The position numbers were made by a program, and so were the translations under genes. Shown here one piece after another: positions 1 to 8,392 of a stretch of 64,000 nucleotides of DNA (positions within the stretch are counted from its first letter, which is position 1; each line of letters begins with the position of its first letter). A model generated the notes under the pieces. That model did no database searches. It was not told the origin of the DNA and saw only the letters and a list, made by a program, of their open reading frames with translations. Origin of the DNA: Leptospira jelokensis (lineage in GTDB: Bacteria; Spirochaetota; Leptospiria; Leptospirales; Leptospiraceae); contig NZ_RQGH01000008.1 in the NCBI RefSeq assembly GCF_004769635.1, positions 62,001 to 126,000 on the forward strand, in the 5' to 3' direction.

Positions 1-456
1 GTAACGATTCATACAAAACCTTTCGGAACCATCCAAGTGGATTCAAAACAAATTCTAAAATTCCCACAAGGGTTACTTGGATTTGAAGAATTTGATGAAT
101 ATGCATTGATTGAAGAAAGTGCAGAAAGTCCATTTAAATGGTTGCAGTCTACAAAAGAATCAGGGCTTGCATTCATCGTGATCCAACCTGAACTCTTTAT
201 GAATCATTACAAACCAGCAATCAGTGATGAAGAGTTACATGATATCGGACTTACTAGTTGGAAGGATGGAATCATTTTTTTAATTGTAACAATTCCTCAT
301 GATAATCCAAAAGGGATGACGGCCAATTTACAAGGTCCAATCATACTCAATGGAAAAGAAGGAAAAGGAAAACAATGTATTTCCCGCGATGAAAATCATC
401 CAATACGCAAAAATATCATTGAGTCTATGGAAGAAATGTCTTCCGAAAAGGTTTAA
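1..456 (+). CDS. fliW: Flagellar assembly factor FliW, 5' end outside window
   Basis: FliW binds flagellin and also binds CsrA, blocking its RNA-binding activity and so coupling filament supply to translation. The reading frame is open from base 1, and the residues before the GTG at 37 (TIHTKPFGTIQVDSK) match the normal FliW N-terminus, so GTG 37 is internal and the real start lies left of the window. The core 'FPQGLLGFEEFDEYALIEE', the central 'LFLIVTIP'-type strand and the 'ANLQGPI' segment are recognisable. csrA follows after 3 bases, the usual fliW-csrA arrangement. Identification is strong; only the first few codons are missing. Confidence 0.95.
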   Translation, partial: VTIHTKPFGTIQVDSKQILKFPQGLLGFEEFDEYALIEESAESPFKWLQSTKESGLAFIVIQPELFMNHYKPAISDEELHDIGLTSWKDGIIFLIVTIPHDNPKGMTANLQGPIILNGKEGKGKQCISRDENHPIRKNIIESMEEMSSEKV

Positions 457-459
457 CTC

Positions 460-699
460 GTGTTAGTTTTAGCAAGGAGAAGTAACCAATCTATAATGAT
501 CGGTGATGATATTGAAATCGTCATTGTTGATATCAAAGGAGATCAAGTTAAGATTGGTGTTAAGGCTCCTAAAAATGTTTCTGTCCATCGAGCAGAAGTT
601 TACAAAGAAATCCAAGAAGAGAACAAAAAAGCAGCTGGTGCAAATATCAAACCAGAAGATTTAGGTAAGTTGGGAGACTTATTCAAAAAGAAAACTTAA
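460..699 (+). CDS. csrA: Carbon storage regulator CsrA
   Basis: CsrA is a homodimeric RNA-binding protein that represses or stabilises mRNAs by binding GGA in hairpin loops near ribosome binding sites. The 79-residue product starts with the canonical '[20 protein letters not shown]' core and contains '[19 protein letters not shown]', including the RNA-contact R in 'HRAEV'. It has a C-terminal extension of about 20 residues beyond the fold, rich in Lys. The start is GTG 460 with AAGG eight bases upstream inside fliW, so translation is probably coupled. FliW antagonism is expected from the gene order. Confidence 0.97.
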   Translation: MLVLARRSNQSIMIGDDIEIVIVDIKGDQVKIGVKAPKNVSVHRAEVYKEIQEENKKAAGANIKPEDLGKLGDLFKKKT

Positions 700-727
700 C
701 TTGATCTTTCTCTGAATCCAAAATTCT

Positions 728-744
728 CTGGAGACAACCTCCAG
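728..744 (+). promoter_or_regulatory. Hairpin between csrA and the DUF374 gene
   Basis: The arms CTGGAG (728-733) and CTCCAG (739-744) pair perfectly around the loop ACAAC. The 3' arm runs into AGGGAG (743-748), the only Shine-Dalgarno-like sequence before the TTG start at 761. A folded hairpin would partly cover it. GGA triplets occur in both arms, so CsrA binding is conceivable but not shown. Confidence 0.35.
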
Positions 745-760
745 GGAGTAAATCCATCTC

Positions 761-1435
761 TTGAAACGTAAAATATTAGTTTGGCTTTTGCCTTTAATCG
801 TTGTTTGGTTCCAGCGATTGATTGGCCTCACATCTCGGTTTCGTATCCTTAAAAACGAACGATACGAAGAATTATTTCAAAACAAAAAACCATACATCTA
901 TTCCATTTGGCACACGAATGTATTGTATTCCCCTTATTTACATCGAAAGAAAAACGTCGCTGTTTTGATTTCTGAATCAAAAGACGGAGATTATATCAAC
1001 GAAGTTGTACATCGATTTGGCAATACAAGTATACGGGGTAGTAGTTCCAAAGGTGGATCCAAGGCACTAAAAGCAGTCATCCAACATTTAAAAAAAGGTT
1101 TGCCCGCAGCCTTCACGCCTGATGGTCCCAGAGGGCCAGCTTTCATTGTACAACCTGGGATCATCGCAGCGGCCCAAGTGACACAAGTTCCCATTGTTCC
1201 CTTCCATTATGAATGTAGCAGGCAGTGGATTTTAGAAAGGGCCTGGGACAAACATAGAGTCCCCAAACCCTTTACAACTTTTGTTGTCTCTTATGGAGAG
1301 CCAATCTATGTCCCTCGTGAATTGAGTGATGTGGAATTTGAAAAAATGCGATTGAAAGTCGAAGAGGCTATGTTACAAAATCGGGACAGGGCGATTGGAG
1401 AAGCCAAACGAATTCATACAGGAGATTCCAAATGA
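761..1435 (+). CDS. DUF374 lysophospholipid acyltransferase-like protein
   Basis: A 224-residue protein of the DUF374 family, related to LpxL/PlsC acyltransferases that move acyl chains onto lipid A or phospholipid precursors. A hydrophobic N-terminal anchor ([15 protein letters not shown]) suggests inner-membrane attachment. Family features visible are 'YSIWHTNVL', with the His at the HX4D position of the superfamily, '[10 protein letters not shown]', and '[17 protein letters not shown]', the conserved DGPRGP block. The start is TTG 761, behind AGGGAG at a rather long spacing. The stop overlaps the next ATG by four bases (ATGA), so it forms an operon with the OsmC gene. Substrate unknown. 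Confidence 0.85.
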   Translation: MKRKILVWLLPLIVVWFQRLIGLTSRFRILKNERYEELFQNKKPYIYSIWHTNVLYSPYLHRKKNVAVLISESKDGDYINEVVHRFGNTSIRGSSSKGGSKALKAVIQHLKKGLPAAFTPDGPRGPAFIVQPGIIAAAQVTQVPIVPFHYECSRQWILERAWDKHRVPKPFTTFVVSYGEPIYVPRELSDVEFEKMRLKVEEAMLQNRDRAIGEAKRIHTGDSK

Positions 1436-1839
1436 CAGCAGTATTTGAAGATAAAGTCATCGTCACAACAGAGAAAACAAAATACGAAACCAAAATTACG
1501 AAAGGCAAACACCAGTGGATTGCCGATGAACCAGCGGATAAAGAAGGAACGGATTTGGGTCCGATGCCAACGGAATTACTTGCTTCGTCCTTGGGTGCTT
1601 GTACTTCGATTACTGTGCGTATGTATGCCGACCGAAAAGGGTATGCTTTGGATTCCGTATCTGTAAAGGTAACAATCGATAAACGATCACCGGAAGATCA
1701 TAAATTCATTCGCGAAGTGGAACTCAAAGGGAATTTAAAACCAGAAGAAAGAGAAAGATTGCATTCGGTCGCCAATGCCTGCCCCGTTCATAAACTCCTT
1801 TCTGGTAAAATTGAAATTGAAACTCTATTACTGCCATAA
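1432..1839 (+). CDS. OsmC/Ohr family peroxiredoxin-like protein
   Basis: OsmC-fold proteins reduce organic hydroperoxides using two cysteines. The 135-residue product has C57 in '[19 protein letters not shown]' and C117 in '[16 protein letters not shown]', the paired redox cysteines, plus the conserved '[12 protein letters not shown]' helix. It resembles the YhfA/OsmC branch more than Ohr. It is translationally coupled to the DUF374 acyltransferase by an ATGA overlap, an association with lipid metabolism that would fit repair or removal of lipid peroxides, although that link is inference. Confidence 0.9.
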   Translation: MTAVFEDKVIVTTEKTKYETKITKGKHQWIADEPADKEGTDLGPMPTELLASSLGACTSITVRMYADRKGYALDSVSVKVTIDKRSPEDHKFIREVELKGNLKPEERERLHSVANACPVHKLLSGKIEIETLLLP

Positions 1840-1849
1840 ACAGAACTTC

Positions 1850-1897
1850 GAAACAGATCCACACTCATTCTACTAGGAATCAAATGCAATCTGTTTC
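1850..1897. terminator. Inverted repeat between convergent genes
   Basis: GAAACAGAT (1850-1858) and ATCTGTTTC (1889-1897) are perfect complements separated by about 30 bases, located between the OsmC stop and the convergent metallophosphoesterase stop. The long loop makes it a weak terminator candidate. Confidence 0.3.
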
Positions 1898-1908
1898 AAT
1901 GAATGTTT

Positions 1909-2736
1909 TTACACCCATAAAGGGATGACAGTAGCAGAGCCACCAGACCATTCGATTTTGGTGTGGAAATGTTTTCCTTCTCTGATCCTTGGGACCTTGG
2001 CTCCATTCACATAAAAAGTCCCACCAGTGTATTCATGGGTTTCTCGTTCTTTTGTTTTGCTGATGGAATGGTGCATATGACCCGAGAGAACAAGTGGAAC
2101 TTTTTTCCCAATGGATTTGGCATAGGAAACCGCTTCCGTTAGATCGATGTCCCCCCAATCCCCACCATCTTTTTTAAACTCTGCACCATATATGGAATTT
2201 TTGGCACTACCGAGCCCAAAAGGTCCGTTATGCGATAAGAATATAATGTTTTTTTCTTTGGTTCCATCGATGAGTCTTTTGTATTTTTCAATTGATGTTT
2301 CCATATTGGAAACCATATACGTCTTTTTCATGTTAGGCGAAAAGCTAAGCCCTCCACCCATTGCATGAGGACGCCCAACAAGGAGAGATACATCAAACTC
2401 TTGTGACAAAACTACAGAACTGTAACCTAGGATGGTGATGGGTTTGACTCGTTCCGAAAGTTTGCGTAACCTTCTGCTTTGGCCCCATTGGCCAGATTGG
2501 ATGAGAACTTTTGATTGGATGATCTCACCAATTACAGATGTAAGGCTTGTCCCATCCCAATTCCCTGGAATCATGTACGAACGTTTGGTGAGGCCTTGGA
2601 AGGAAACCTTACCCAATTTTGGATTTCCCCTTAGGTCACCAGTGAAAAATAAAAAATCATAATCGGAGTCATTAAAATACTCGATGTCTTTTTGGTTCCA
2701 ATACCCGTGGATGTCTCCGATCAGAGCAAATTTCAT
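1909..2736 (-). CDS. Metallophosphoesterase (calcineurin-like)
   Basis: A 275-residue calcineurin-like phosphoesterase. Metal-binding motifs appear in order: 'ALIGDIHG' (DxH), 'FFTGDLRGN' (GDxx), 'MIPGNWDG' (GN(H/W)D), 'IFLSHNGPFG' and 'LSGHMHHSI' (GHxH). The usual GNHD is GNWD here. The ATG at 2736 is preferred because the motif-bearing protein begins there; a longer reading would run back into the upstream glycosidase. It starts 11 bases after the GH31 stop and is presumably co-transcribed with it. No signal peptide, so it is cytoplasmic. Substrate cannot be told from sequence. Confidence 0.85.
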   Translation of the reverse strand: MKFALIGDIHGYWNQKDIEYFNDSDYDFLFFTGDLRGNPKLGKVSFQGLTKRSYMIPGNWDGTSLTSVIGEIIQSKVLIQSGQWGQSRRLRKLSERVKPITILGYSSVVLSQEFDVSLLVGRPHAMGGGLSFSPNMKKTYMVSNMETSIEKYKRLIDGTKEKNIIFLSHNGPFGLGSAKNSIYGAEFKKDGGDWGDIDLTEAVSYAKSIGKKVPLVLSGHMHHSISKTKERETHEYTGGTFYVNGAKVPRIREGKHFHTKIEWSGGSATVIPLWV

Positions 2737-2747
2737 TTTCTGAATCC

Positions 2748-4982
2748 TTAATTTTTGTTCCGAATGCTTTCCAAGGAAGAACGGATCAACATTTCTGATT
2801 TGCCACCAACGCGGATGAATGCAGGTGGTTTCCCAATTGGAGCTGGCACTTGGATCTTTCGGTTCCCTTCGTAAGTTGTACCGGTCCAAAAATGAGTCCA
2901 TTTGCCACGAGGCAGGTACACCTCTTGGACGATTTCGTTGGACTCCACAACCGGTGCGACAAGTAAGTCATCACCAAGAAAAAATTGGTATTTGTAATTT
3001 AGGAGAGTTTTGTCCTCGGGTTCCACAATGGCATTGTGTCTCACAACAGGTAAACCTGTTTTTGATGCTTCTTCCACCAAACTTTGGATATATGGTTTGA
3101 GTGCGAAATGGATCCTTGCAATTTTTGCAAACAGTTGGACTGTATCTTCATCTCCCAGAGATTTTGTACCATCCGGTTTTGTGTACGTATACACTTGCCA
3201 GTTTTTTAATGGCCGGTTGCCTTCATGTGTTCGGAACACCGGAGTAAACGCAGAAGTTTCCGCCCATCTGAGTAAAAGTTCTTTGGTTCGATGGTAGTTT
3301 TTTAATGGATTGGAGATTGTTGTGTAACCACCAATATCGCTATGGTTTAACGCATAACCACTGATACCCGATGTTGTGAGCCCGACAATGGAAGAGGGAA
3401 GGCCATCATTGGTACCAAAACTTACCATTTGGTCCCCTTCCCAAAAGAGAGTGGAATGGGCATTGGAATAACTGTACCCAGCTCTCGTAAAAAATACAAT
3501 TTTTCCTTCCATTCCTGCTTCTTTGATTGCTTCACGATTGATCCTTGCCCAATCCACAGGGTAACGGTTGTGGTAAACCTTTGCGTCCACACCAGAATGG
3601 AGTTTTGCATCATAAGGCAACCACTCACCGAAGTCAGCCATCCATCCGGAAAGACCCATTCCAATTAAATTCTTTTTGATAAGATCCTTTGTCCATTTCA
3701 CCGCCGCAGGGTTTGTTAGGTCGATCAGGTAAGCTGGAAAACCAACGGTTTGGATGAGGTAGTCTTCTCCTTTTCCATTTTTGACAAGGTATCCTTTTGT
3801 TTTGGCTTCTGTAAGCAGTGGGTTTGTAAAATCATCACCAGGTTTTTTCGGATCTGTATCAGCCAAAAACGAATTGATATAACCTAATACTTGTACGTTC
3901 TGATCGTTCATTGATTTTACAAATTTTTTAAAATCAGGGTATAATGATTCATCTGCATACCAACGCCATTTGAGTTGGTCCCCGAAATTGGTAACACGTC
4001 TACCACACCAATCTTGGATCCAAAGGGCAGTGACTGGGTTACCTGCATCTTTTGCTTGTTTGACGATGGTTGTTACTTTTTCAGAACCACCTTGTACCCC
4101 GAGCCAAGTTCCATAAGCCCAATCTGGGAGTTTTGGAAATCTTCCTGTTTTTTTCGTATAGGTTTCAATGAGAGATTTTGCTGAACTTCCGATCCAAAGA
4201 GTACCTGTGATTGATTTTTCCGATTGGAAGTCCCAAAACTCTACCTTTGTTTTTTTAGCGTCACTGAAGTCAAACTTCGCATAACCGCTGTTTTCAAAAA
4301 AGACAGATCGGTTTTCAGATGTGATGTAGTGGGGGATAGGAGCATAAGTTGTGTAGGCATTTCCACCGGCACCTGCAAGCAAATTGGCACCAGCTGTGAT
4401 GGGTTGGTCACCTCGTCCAATGCCTTGTTCTTCCGTGAAAAAAAATGGTTTTTTGCCTTTGAATTCATCATAGGTGAATTGTTCTCCAAGGCCAAAAATC
4501 TTTTCTTCAGGGTGGGAGCCATAGATGAATTGGATCCGGTTCAAAGTTTCATCTGCAATTGTGATTTTAAATTCAATTTCTGTATCAGATTTTGAGGAGA
4601 ATGTTACTTGGTAATTGCTATCACAATTTTTACCAGATAGTTTGCCAAGAATTGTGATTTTCCCAATTTCTTTTTTGATCGAATCAATGGATTGATGGGA
4701 ACAAGTGCGTTTGGTTGATTCTTCAAACTTAAATGAGGCCATTCTGTATTTGGAGACAGTTTCCACTTCGGAAACAGTGAGGAATGGTTCGCTTAACGAA
4801 AGTTCAATGAAATTTCGATCAAAGGATGTGTTTTTTAATTTTAACTCATTTGGTGTTTGGATCCATTGGATTTGTTTTGAGACGGAAAAAGTTTCTTCAG
4901 GAATGGGAACAGGGGATAGAACATGTGAGGCACATTCTAAAAATAAAAACAAAGAACAAAGGGATAAAAAACGAAAAACCAT
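2748..4982 (-). CDS. GH31 glycosidase lipoprotein, sulfoquinovosidase-like
   Basis: A retaining alpha-glycosidase of family GH31, very like the sulfoquinovosidase YihQ. The N-terminus (MVFRFLSLCSLFLFLEC) is a lipoprotein signal. ATG 4982 has GGAGG five bases upstream and is preferred to TTG 4994. Counting from 4994, the nucleophile is D454 in 'WMADFGEWLP' and the acid/base is D521 in 'FWEGDQMV'. The region 'LGVQGG', 'WIQDW', 'HSDIGGYTT', 'RTHEGNRP' follows YihQ closely, but the residue matching YihQ Arg301, which binds the sulfonate, is Gln340. The neighbouring Trp343 and Tyr557 are kept. Substrate may therefore be sulfoquinovosides or a related neutral alpha-glycoside. It leads a probable operon with the metallophosphoesterase. 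Confidence 0.88.
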   Translation of the reverse strand: MVFRFLSLCSLFLFLECASHVLSPVPIPEETFSVSKQIQWIQTPNELKLKNTSFDRNFIELSLSEPFLTVSEVETVSKYRMASFKFEESTKRTCSHQSIDSIKKEIGKITILGKLSGKNCDSNYQVTFSSKSDTEIEFKITIADETLNRIQFIYGSHPEEKIFGLGEQFTYDEFKGKKPFFFTEEQGIGRGDQPITAGANLLAGAGGNAYTTYAPIPHYITSENRSVFFENSGYAKFDFSDAKKTKVEFWDFQSEKSITGTLWIGSSAKSLIETYTKKTGRFPKLPDWAYGTWLGVQGGSEKVTTIVKQAKDAGNPVTALWIQDWCGRRVTNFGDQLKWRWYADESLYPDFKKFVKSMNDQNVQVLGYINSFLADTDPKKPGDDFTNPLLTEAKTKGYLVKNGKGEDYLIQTVGFPAYLIDLTNPAAVKWTKDLIKKNLIGMGLSGWMADFGEWLPYDAKLHSGVDAKVYHNRYPVDWARINREAIKEAGMEGKIVFFTRAGYSYSNAHSTLFWEGDQMVSFGTNDGLPSSIVGLTTSGISGYALNHSDIGGYTTISNPLKNYHRTKELLLRWAETSAFTPVFRTHEGNRPLKNWQVYTYTKPDGTKSLGDEDTVQLFAKIARIHFALKPYIQSLVEEASKTGLPVVRHNAIVEPEDKTLLNYKYQFFLGDDLLVAPVVESNEIVQEVYLPRGKWTHFWTGTTYEGNRKIQVPAPIGKPPAFIRVGGKSEMLIRSSLESIRNKN

Positions 4983-5042
4983 CGGATCCTCCAAGAGCGA
5001 GAGCTTAGTGAACCGATGGTCTTTGGATTCGTAAATCTTTTT

Positions 5043-5894
5043 TTAGACTTTCTTGCGATCGACTCCGCCCACTCGCGGAGCGCCTGCCGCTGCTCCTTGT
5101 TTGGCACCAAAGACAGCCACTGCTTGTTTTGGTAAGTTGGATTTCCTCCATTCAAACCAAGAACCTTGGTATGTGGTCACATCAATGTAACCAGCTTCTC
5201 GTAACATCAGAGCTAGTAAACAAGACCGGGCACCGTTGTAATCATAAATCACAGTAGGCCTTTCTGGCATAAATGGAAAACCGTTGAGGCGTTTTTTGAA
5301 AAGAGAACGTTCGATGAGATTGGCTTCGCCATCATACAAATTCCTCCAATCCCAAAGGAATGCTCCTGGCAAACGGCCACAGAGTGTCCCTTCTTCAGGT
5401 GCAGTCAGGCGAGGGAGTCGGCCTTCGTATTCGTCCATGGTCCTTGCATCAAAGATTTGGAGTTTGGTAAGGTTCCGTTCCATAAAGGCTTTGTCGACAA
5501 CACCTTCAATTGGTTTTGCCTTGTCTGCAATGGGAGGTTCGATTTTGAGTTCCCCTTTTGCTTTTTTCCCTTCCACAGGCCATTTTTTACCTAGTACGTA
5601 TGCGTCTTTGATCCCCATCCCTCGGAGTAAATAGACCATCCGTGTGGAAAACATCCCCATCCCTTCATCAAAAACGATGATCCGTGTTTTTTTGGATTTT
5701 TGAAACTCTTGTATCACTGCCGCCATAGGGCCGTACAATTTTTTTTGGGATTCTGGGTCAGAGCCGAATGCTTTTTTGATGAATGGATAGTAATAAGCAC
5801 CTTCTAATGTTTCTTCTTCATATGCTGATTGGGAACGACAATCGATGAGGAAGTCACCAGGTTCTATTTCGGTTTTAAGAAAGTTCCAGTTCAA
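5043..5894 (-). CDS. Two-domain rhodanese-like protein without catalytic cysteine
   Basis: The 283-residue protein has the tandem rhodanese layout of thiosulfate/mercaptopyruvate sulfurtransferases. Domain 1 covers about 10-115 ('[22 protein letters not shown]') and domain 2 about 130-250 ('[12 protein letters not shown]', '[11 protein letters not shown]', 'TYQGSWFEW'). The active-site loop of domain 2 should read CxxGxx[AS]. It reads D218-Y-N-G-A-R-S, followed by C225. The matching loop of domain 1 also has Asp, which is normal for the inactive half. The protein may thus be non-enzymatic, or use C225. A Gly/Ala-rich tail ([14 protein letters not shown]) ends it. TTG 5894 is chosen for its AGGAGA eight bases upstream. 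Confidence 0.85.
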   Translation of the reverse strand: MNWNFLKTEIEPGDFLIDCRSQSAYEEETLEGAYYYPFIKKAFGSDPESQKKLYGPMAAVIQEFQKSKKTRIIVFDEGMGMFSTRMVYLLRGMGIKDAYVLGKKWPVEGKKAKGELKIEPPIADKAKPIEGVVDKAFMERNLTKLQIFDARTMDEYEGRLPRLTAPEEGTLCGRLPGAFLWDWRNLYDGEANLIERSLFKKRLNGFPFMPERPTVIYDYNGARSCLLALMLREAGYIDVTTYQGSWFEWRKSNLPKQAVAVFGAKQGAAAGAPRVGGVDRKKV

Positions 5895-6066
5895 AAAAGT
5901 ATTCTCCTATTTCTTACATTACTTTTCCCCCCCTCGAATTTTTGAAAGTCTGAAAACCAAAAAAAAAATTCAAAGCTGGGTCGGGACATAATGAGAAGAG
6001 AAATCAATGGATCGAGAGTTGATTCTATGGGGTAGGGAAGCCGATACTTAAGACAGTCGGTAATCC

Positions 6067-6942
6067 ATGAATTGGCAACTTTCTATCATCTCAACTGTGA
6101 TTTTCATTCTATTTTCGTTGGCCAATCTATTCGCTGACAAAATTCCATTGGAACAGTCTTTGCCTTCATTGAAGGAAGATGTTTCTCAATGGAAACAGGG
6201 TAAGATTTCTCGTGAATTCCAACGGAAGATTCGAAATGGATCCCGGTATCTGGTCAATGATGGCAATTGTGAACTCGAACTTGCTTCTAAAATATCCACA
6301 GTCACATACTACCGGCTCAGTTGCCAAGAAACGAATGAACCAAGTTTCATCGAATTTTTATCCCAAAAAAAGAATCAAATCAACCAAAATGAATTTCGTT
6401 TAAAGTCTGTTCAGCGAATCGGAAAAAAACAATTCATCGAGATCCAAACTGGTAATTTGTTTTCTAATGCAAAAGAAACAAACGAGGGAAAACAAAATAC
6501 AGATGATACTGATTTGGATTACCCACAAAAAAAAGTAAACCAAACAGGATTTCAGAATCGAAAACCATCCATCCAAACAAAACCAATTCAGAATCCAAAT
6601 TTGTTTTATTTCCAATCCATAGCTGAAAATCCCAAAAGGCGAAAAGAAGTACCTTCCAATTTAGAAGTTTTTTTTGATCCGTCTTGTCCTCTAGAATTTA
6701 TCGAAAAGGACCAAAGTTTTTATTGGGACCAAACAGTTTCTTATGTTTTTCGCATCACATGCGTTAAGGATTCTGTGTATCGATTGATCCGTGTCCCATC
6801 AACCAATTCCGGAGAACTTATGGTTTCCAATACAATTTGGAAAAACCCAGGGCCGGGTGAAAGAGTGTTAGGTAAAGCAGTGTTGAAAAAAATTTCAGAA
6901 ACTCAAATCATTTGGGAGAAAGTCATTCTATATTATGAATAA
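6067..6942 (+). CDS. Exported protein, first gene of HtrA-like cassette
   Basis: I do not recognise this 291-residue protein. It has a hydrophobic N-terminal signal (IISTVIFILFSLANLFADK), then two beta-rich parts separated by a polar, Asn/Gln/Lys-rich linker (about 145-185). The last 45 residues ('SGELMVSNTIWKNPGPGERVLGK' region) vaguely recall the HR domain of type II secretion GspC, which is not enough for a call. Its stop lies inside the start of the protease gene (8-base overlap), so the two are translationally coupled. Likely periplasmic or outer-surface, acting with the two following proteins. No good Shine-Dalgarno is seen before ATG 6067. Confidence 0.7.
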   Translation: MNWQLSIISTVIFILFSLANLFADKIPLEQSLPSLKEDVSQWKQGKISREFQRKIRNGSRYLVNDGNCELELASKISTVTYYRLSCQETNEPSFIEFLSQKKNQINQNEFRLKSVQRIGKKQFIEIQTGNLFSNAKETNEGKQNTDDTDLDYPQKKVNQTGFQNRKPSIQTKPIQNPNLFYFQSIAENPKRRKEVPSNLEVFFDPSCPLEFIEKDQSFYWDQTVSYVFRITCVKDSVYRLIRVPSTNSGELMVSNTIWKNPGPGERVLGKAVLKKISETQIIWEKVILYYE

Positions 6943-8392
6943 ATTCATATTTACTTTATTAATTGTACTCTTTTGGAGTGATTCCATTTTTTCGCAAGGG
7001 GAAGTAGAACCAGCTGTGGATTCTATTTTTCGATCTGTGGTTCTCATACGAAACGAAGGATTTAACACAGAAAATAAAACCCAACCATGGATGAAAAAAA
7101 ACCTTTATACTGGTTTTGGTTCAGGTCTTGTTTTACCCAACCAAACTATATTGACTAACGCCCATGTGGTTCGGGATGCAAAACGAATTTTGGTAAAGAG
7201 TAGTTTTACCAAAAAAGAATACTTAGCAGATGTTAAATTTATAGGTTATGATTGTGATTTGGCTTTATTACAAGTCAATGATCCAGATTTTTCGGAGCAA
7301 ACCACTTCGTTATCCTTTTTAGAAGGGATTCCCAATTTAGGATCGGATGTATTGTTACTTGGATTTCCTAATGGGAATGATAGTTTATCTGTAGAAAAAG
7401 GATCAATTTTACGTTTTGAAAAAAATAGATACACCTATTCTGGGTTAGATTATCGAAATGTATTAAAAATCTCTGCCAATATCCAACCAGGAAATTCAGG
7501 TGGTCCCGCAGTTCAAAATGGTAAAGTAGTGGGGCTTGTGTTTCAAATTAGCACATTGGAACAAGGAATCGCTTATCTAATCTCTAATGATATCATTCGG
7601 CATTTTTTAGAAGATATCAATGATGGAAAGTATGATGGATTTCCAAACATAGGTTTCACATTCCAAAACGGAAATCCCAAAAGTTTAAAACAAGCAATGA
7701 AGGTTCCTTCTGGTGAAACTGGAATTTTTGTGAATCGGATTTACCCTTCCTCTACGTTTTCTAAGGTTTTAAAGGAAAAAGATTTTGTAACCGCATTCGA
7801 TGGGATACGAATTTCGAATGATGGCGAATTGACTTTGTCGAATAAAAAAGAATTTATCATCGATTGGATTGAAGACAAACAATTGAATTCAAAAGTTACA
7901 ATCACCTACTTCCGCGCTGGGAAGGAAAACCAAGCCGAAGTTAACTTACAAAAAAATTATGCTTTGGAACTCTATCGCGATGGATCCGATGATTATTTCC
8001 TACAAGCTGGATTTGTGTTCCAACCAATTACCAGGTCTTTTTTCCATTCAGAGGATGGCGATTTGGACAGCTCTTTACAATACCATTACAGTTATTTTAT
8101 CCAAGACCTTCTCTATCGTTACACAACAAGAGATATTGTACTCAGTTATACCTTTAATGATCCAGAAACTTCAAAGTACAAAAAATACAAATACAAAGTT
8201 GTTGAATCCATTAACAGTCGTGTTCCAAAAGATTTAAATGAGTTTAAGTCAATTTGGAAGGAAAACAAACGTGGAATGATTGTCATCAAATTTCGGGGAA
8301 TGGATTTGCCAATTGTCCTTCGACCAGAATCCACATACCAAATGAACCAAAGAGTGAAAAAAAGATATGGTGCCAATTATGAAGAACTTTAA
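6935..8392 (+). CDS. HtrA/Deg-like S1C serine protease
   Basis: Exported trypsin-fold protease of the HtrA/Deg family, a periplasmic quality-control or regulatory protease. The signal peptide is MNKFIFTLLIVLFWSDSIFSQ. The catalytic triad is complete: H77 in 'ILTNAHVV', D108 in 'GYDCDLALL' and S188 in 'QPGNSGGP'. A PDZ domain follows at about 230-325 ('IGFTFQNGN', 'IFVNRIYPSS', 'FDGIRIS'). A second, more divergent PDZ-like domain lies at about 350-475 ('QAGFVFQPITRSFF', 'LYRYTTRDIVLSYTF'), as in plant-type Deg proteases. It is the middle gene of an overlapping cassette. Confidence 0.92.
   Translation: MNKFIFTLLIVLFWSDSIFSQGEVEPAVDSIFRSVVLIRNEGFNTENKTQPWMKKNLYTGFGSGLVLPNQTILTNAHVVRDAKRILVKSSFTKKEYLADVKFIGYDCDLALLQVNDPDFSEQTTSLSFLEGIPNLGSDVLLLGFPNGNDSLSVEKGSILRFEKNRYTYSGLDYRNVLKISANIQPGNSGGPAVQNGKVVGLVFQISTLEQGIAYLISNDIIRHFLEDINDGKYDGFPNIGFTFQNGNPKSLKQAMKVPSGETGIFVNRIYPSSTFSKVLKEKDFVTAFDGIRISNDGELTLSNKKEFIIDWIEDKQLNSKVTITYFRAGKENQAEVNLQKNYALELYRDGSDDYFLQAGFVFQPITRSFFHSEDGDLDSSLQYHYSYFIQDLLYRYTTRDIVLSYTFNDPETSKYKKYKYKVVESINSRVPKDLNEFKSIWKENKRGMIVIKFRGMDLPIVLRPESTYQMNQRVKKRYGANYEEL

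Noticed and set aside
4224..4595. Long open frame opposite the GH31 gene
   Set aside because: Lies fully inside a confident gene on the other strand and has no family features; the same holds for other antisense frames such as 2819-3297 and 59466-60041.
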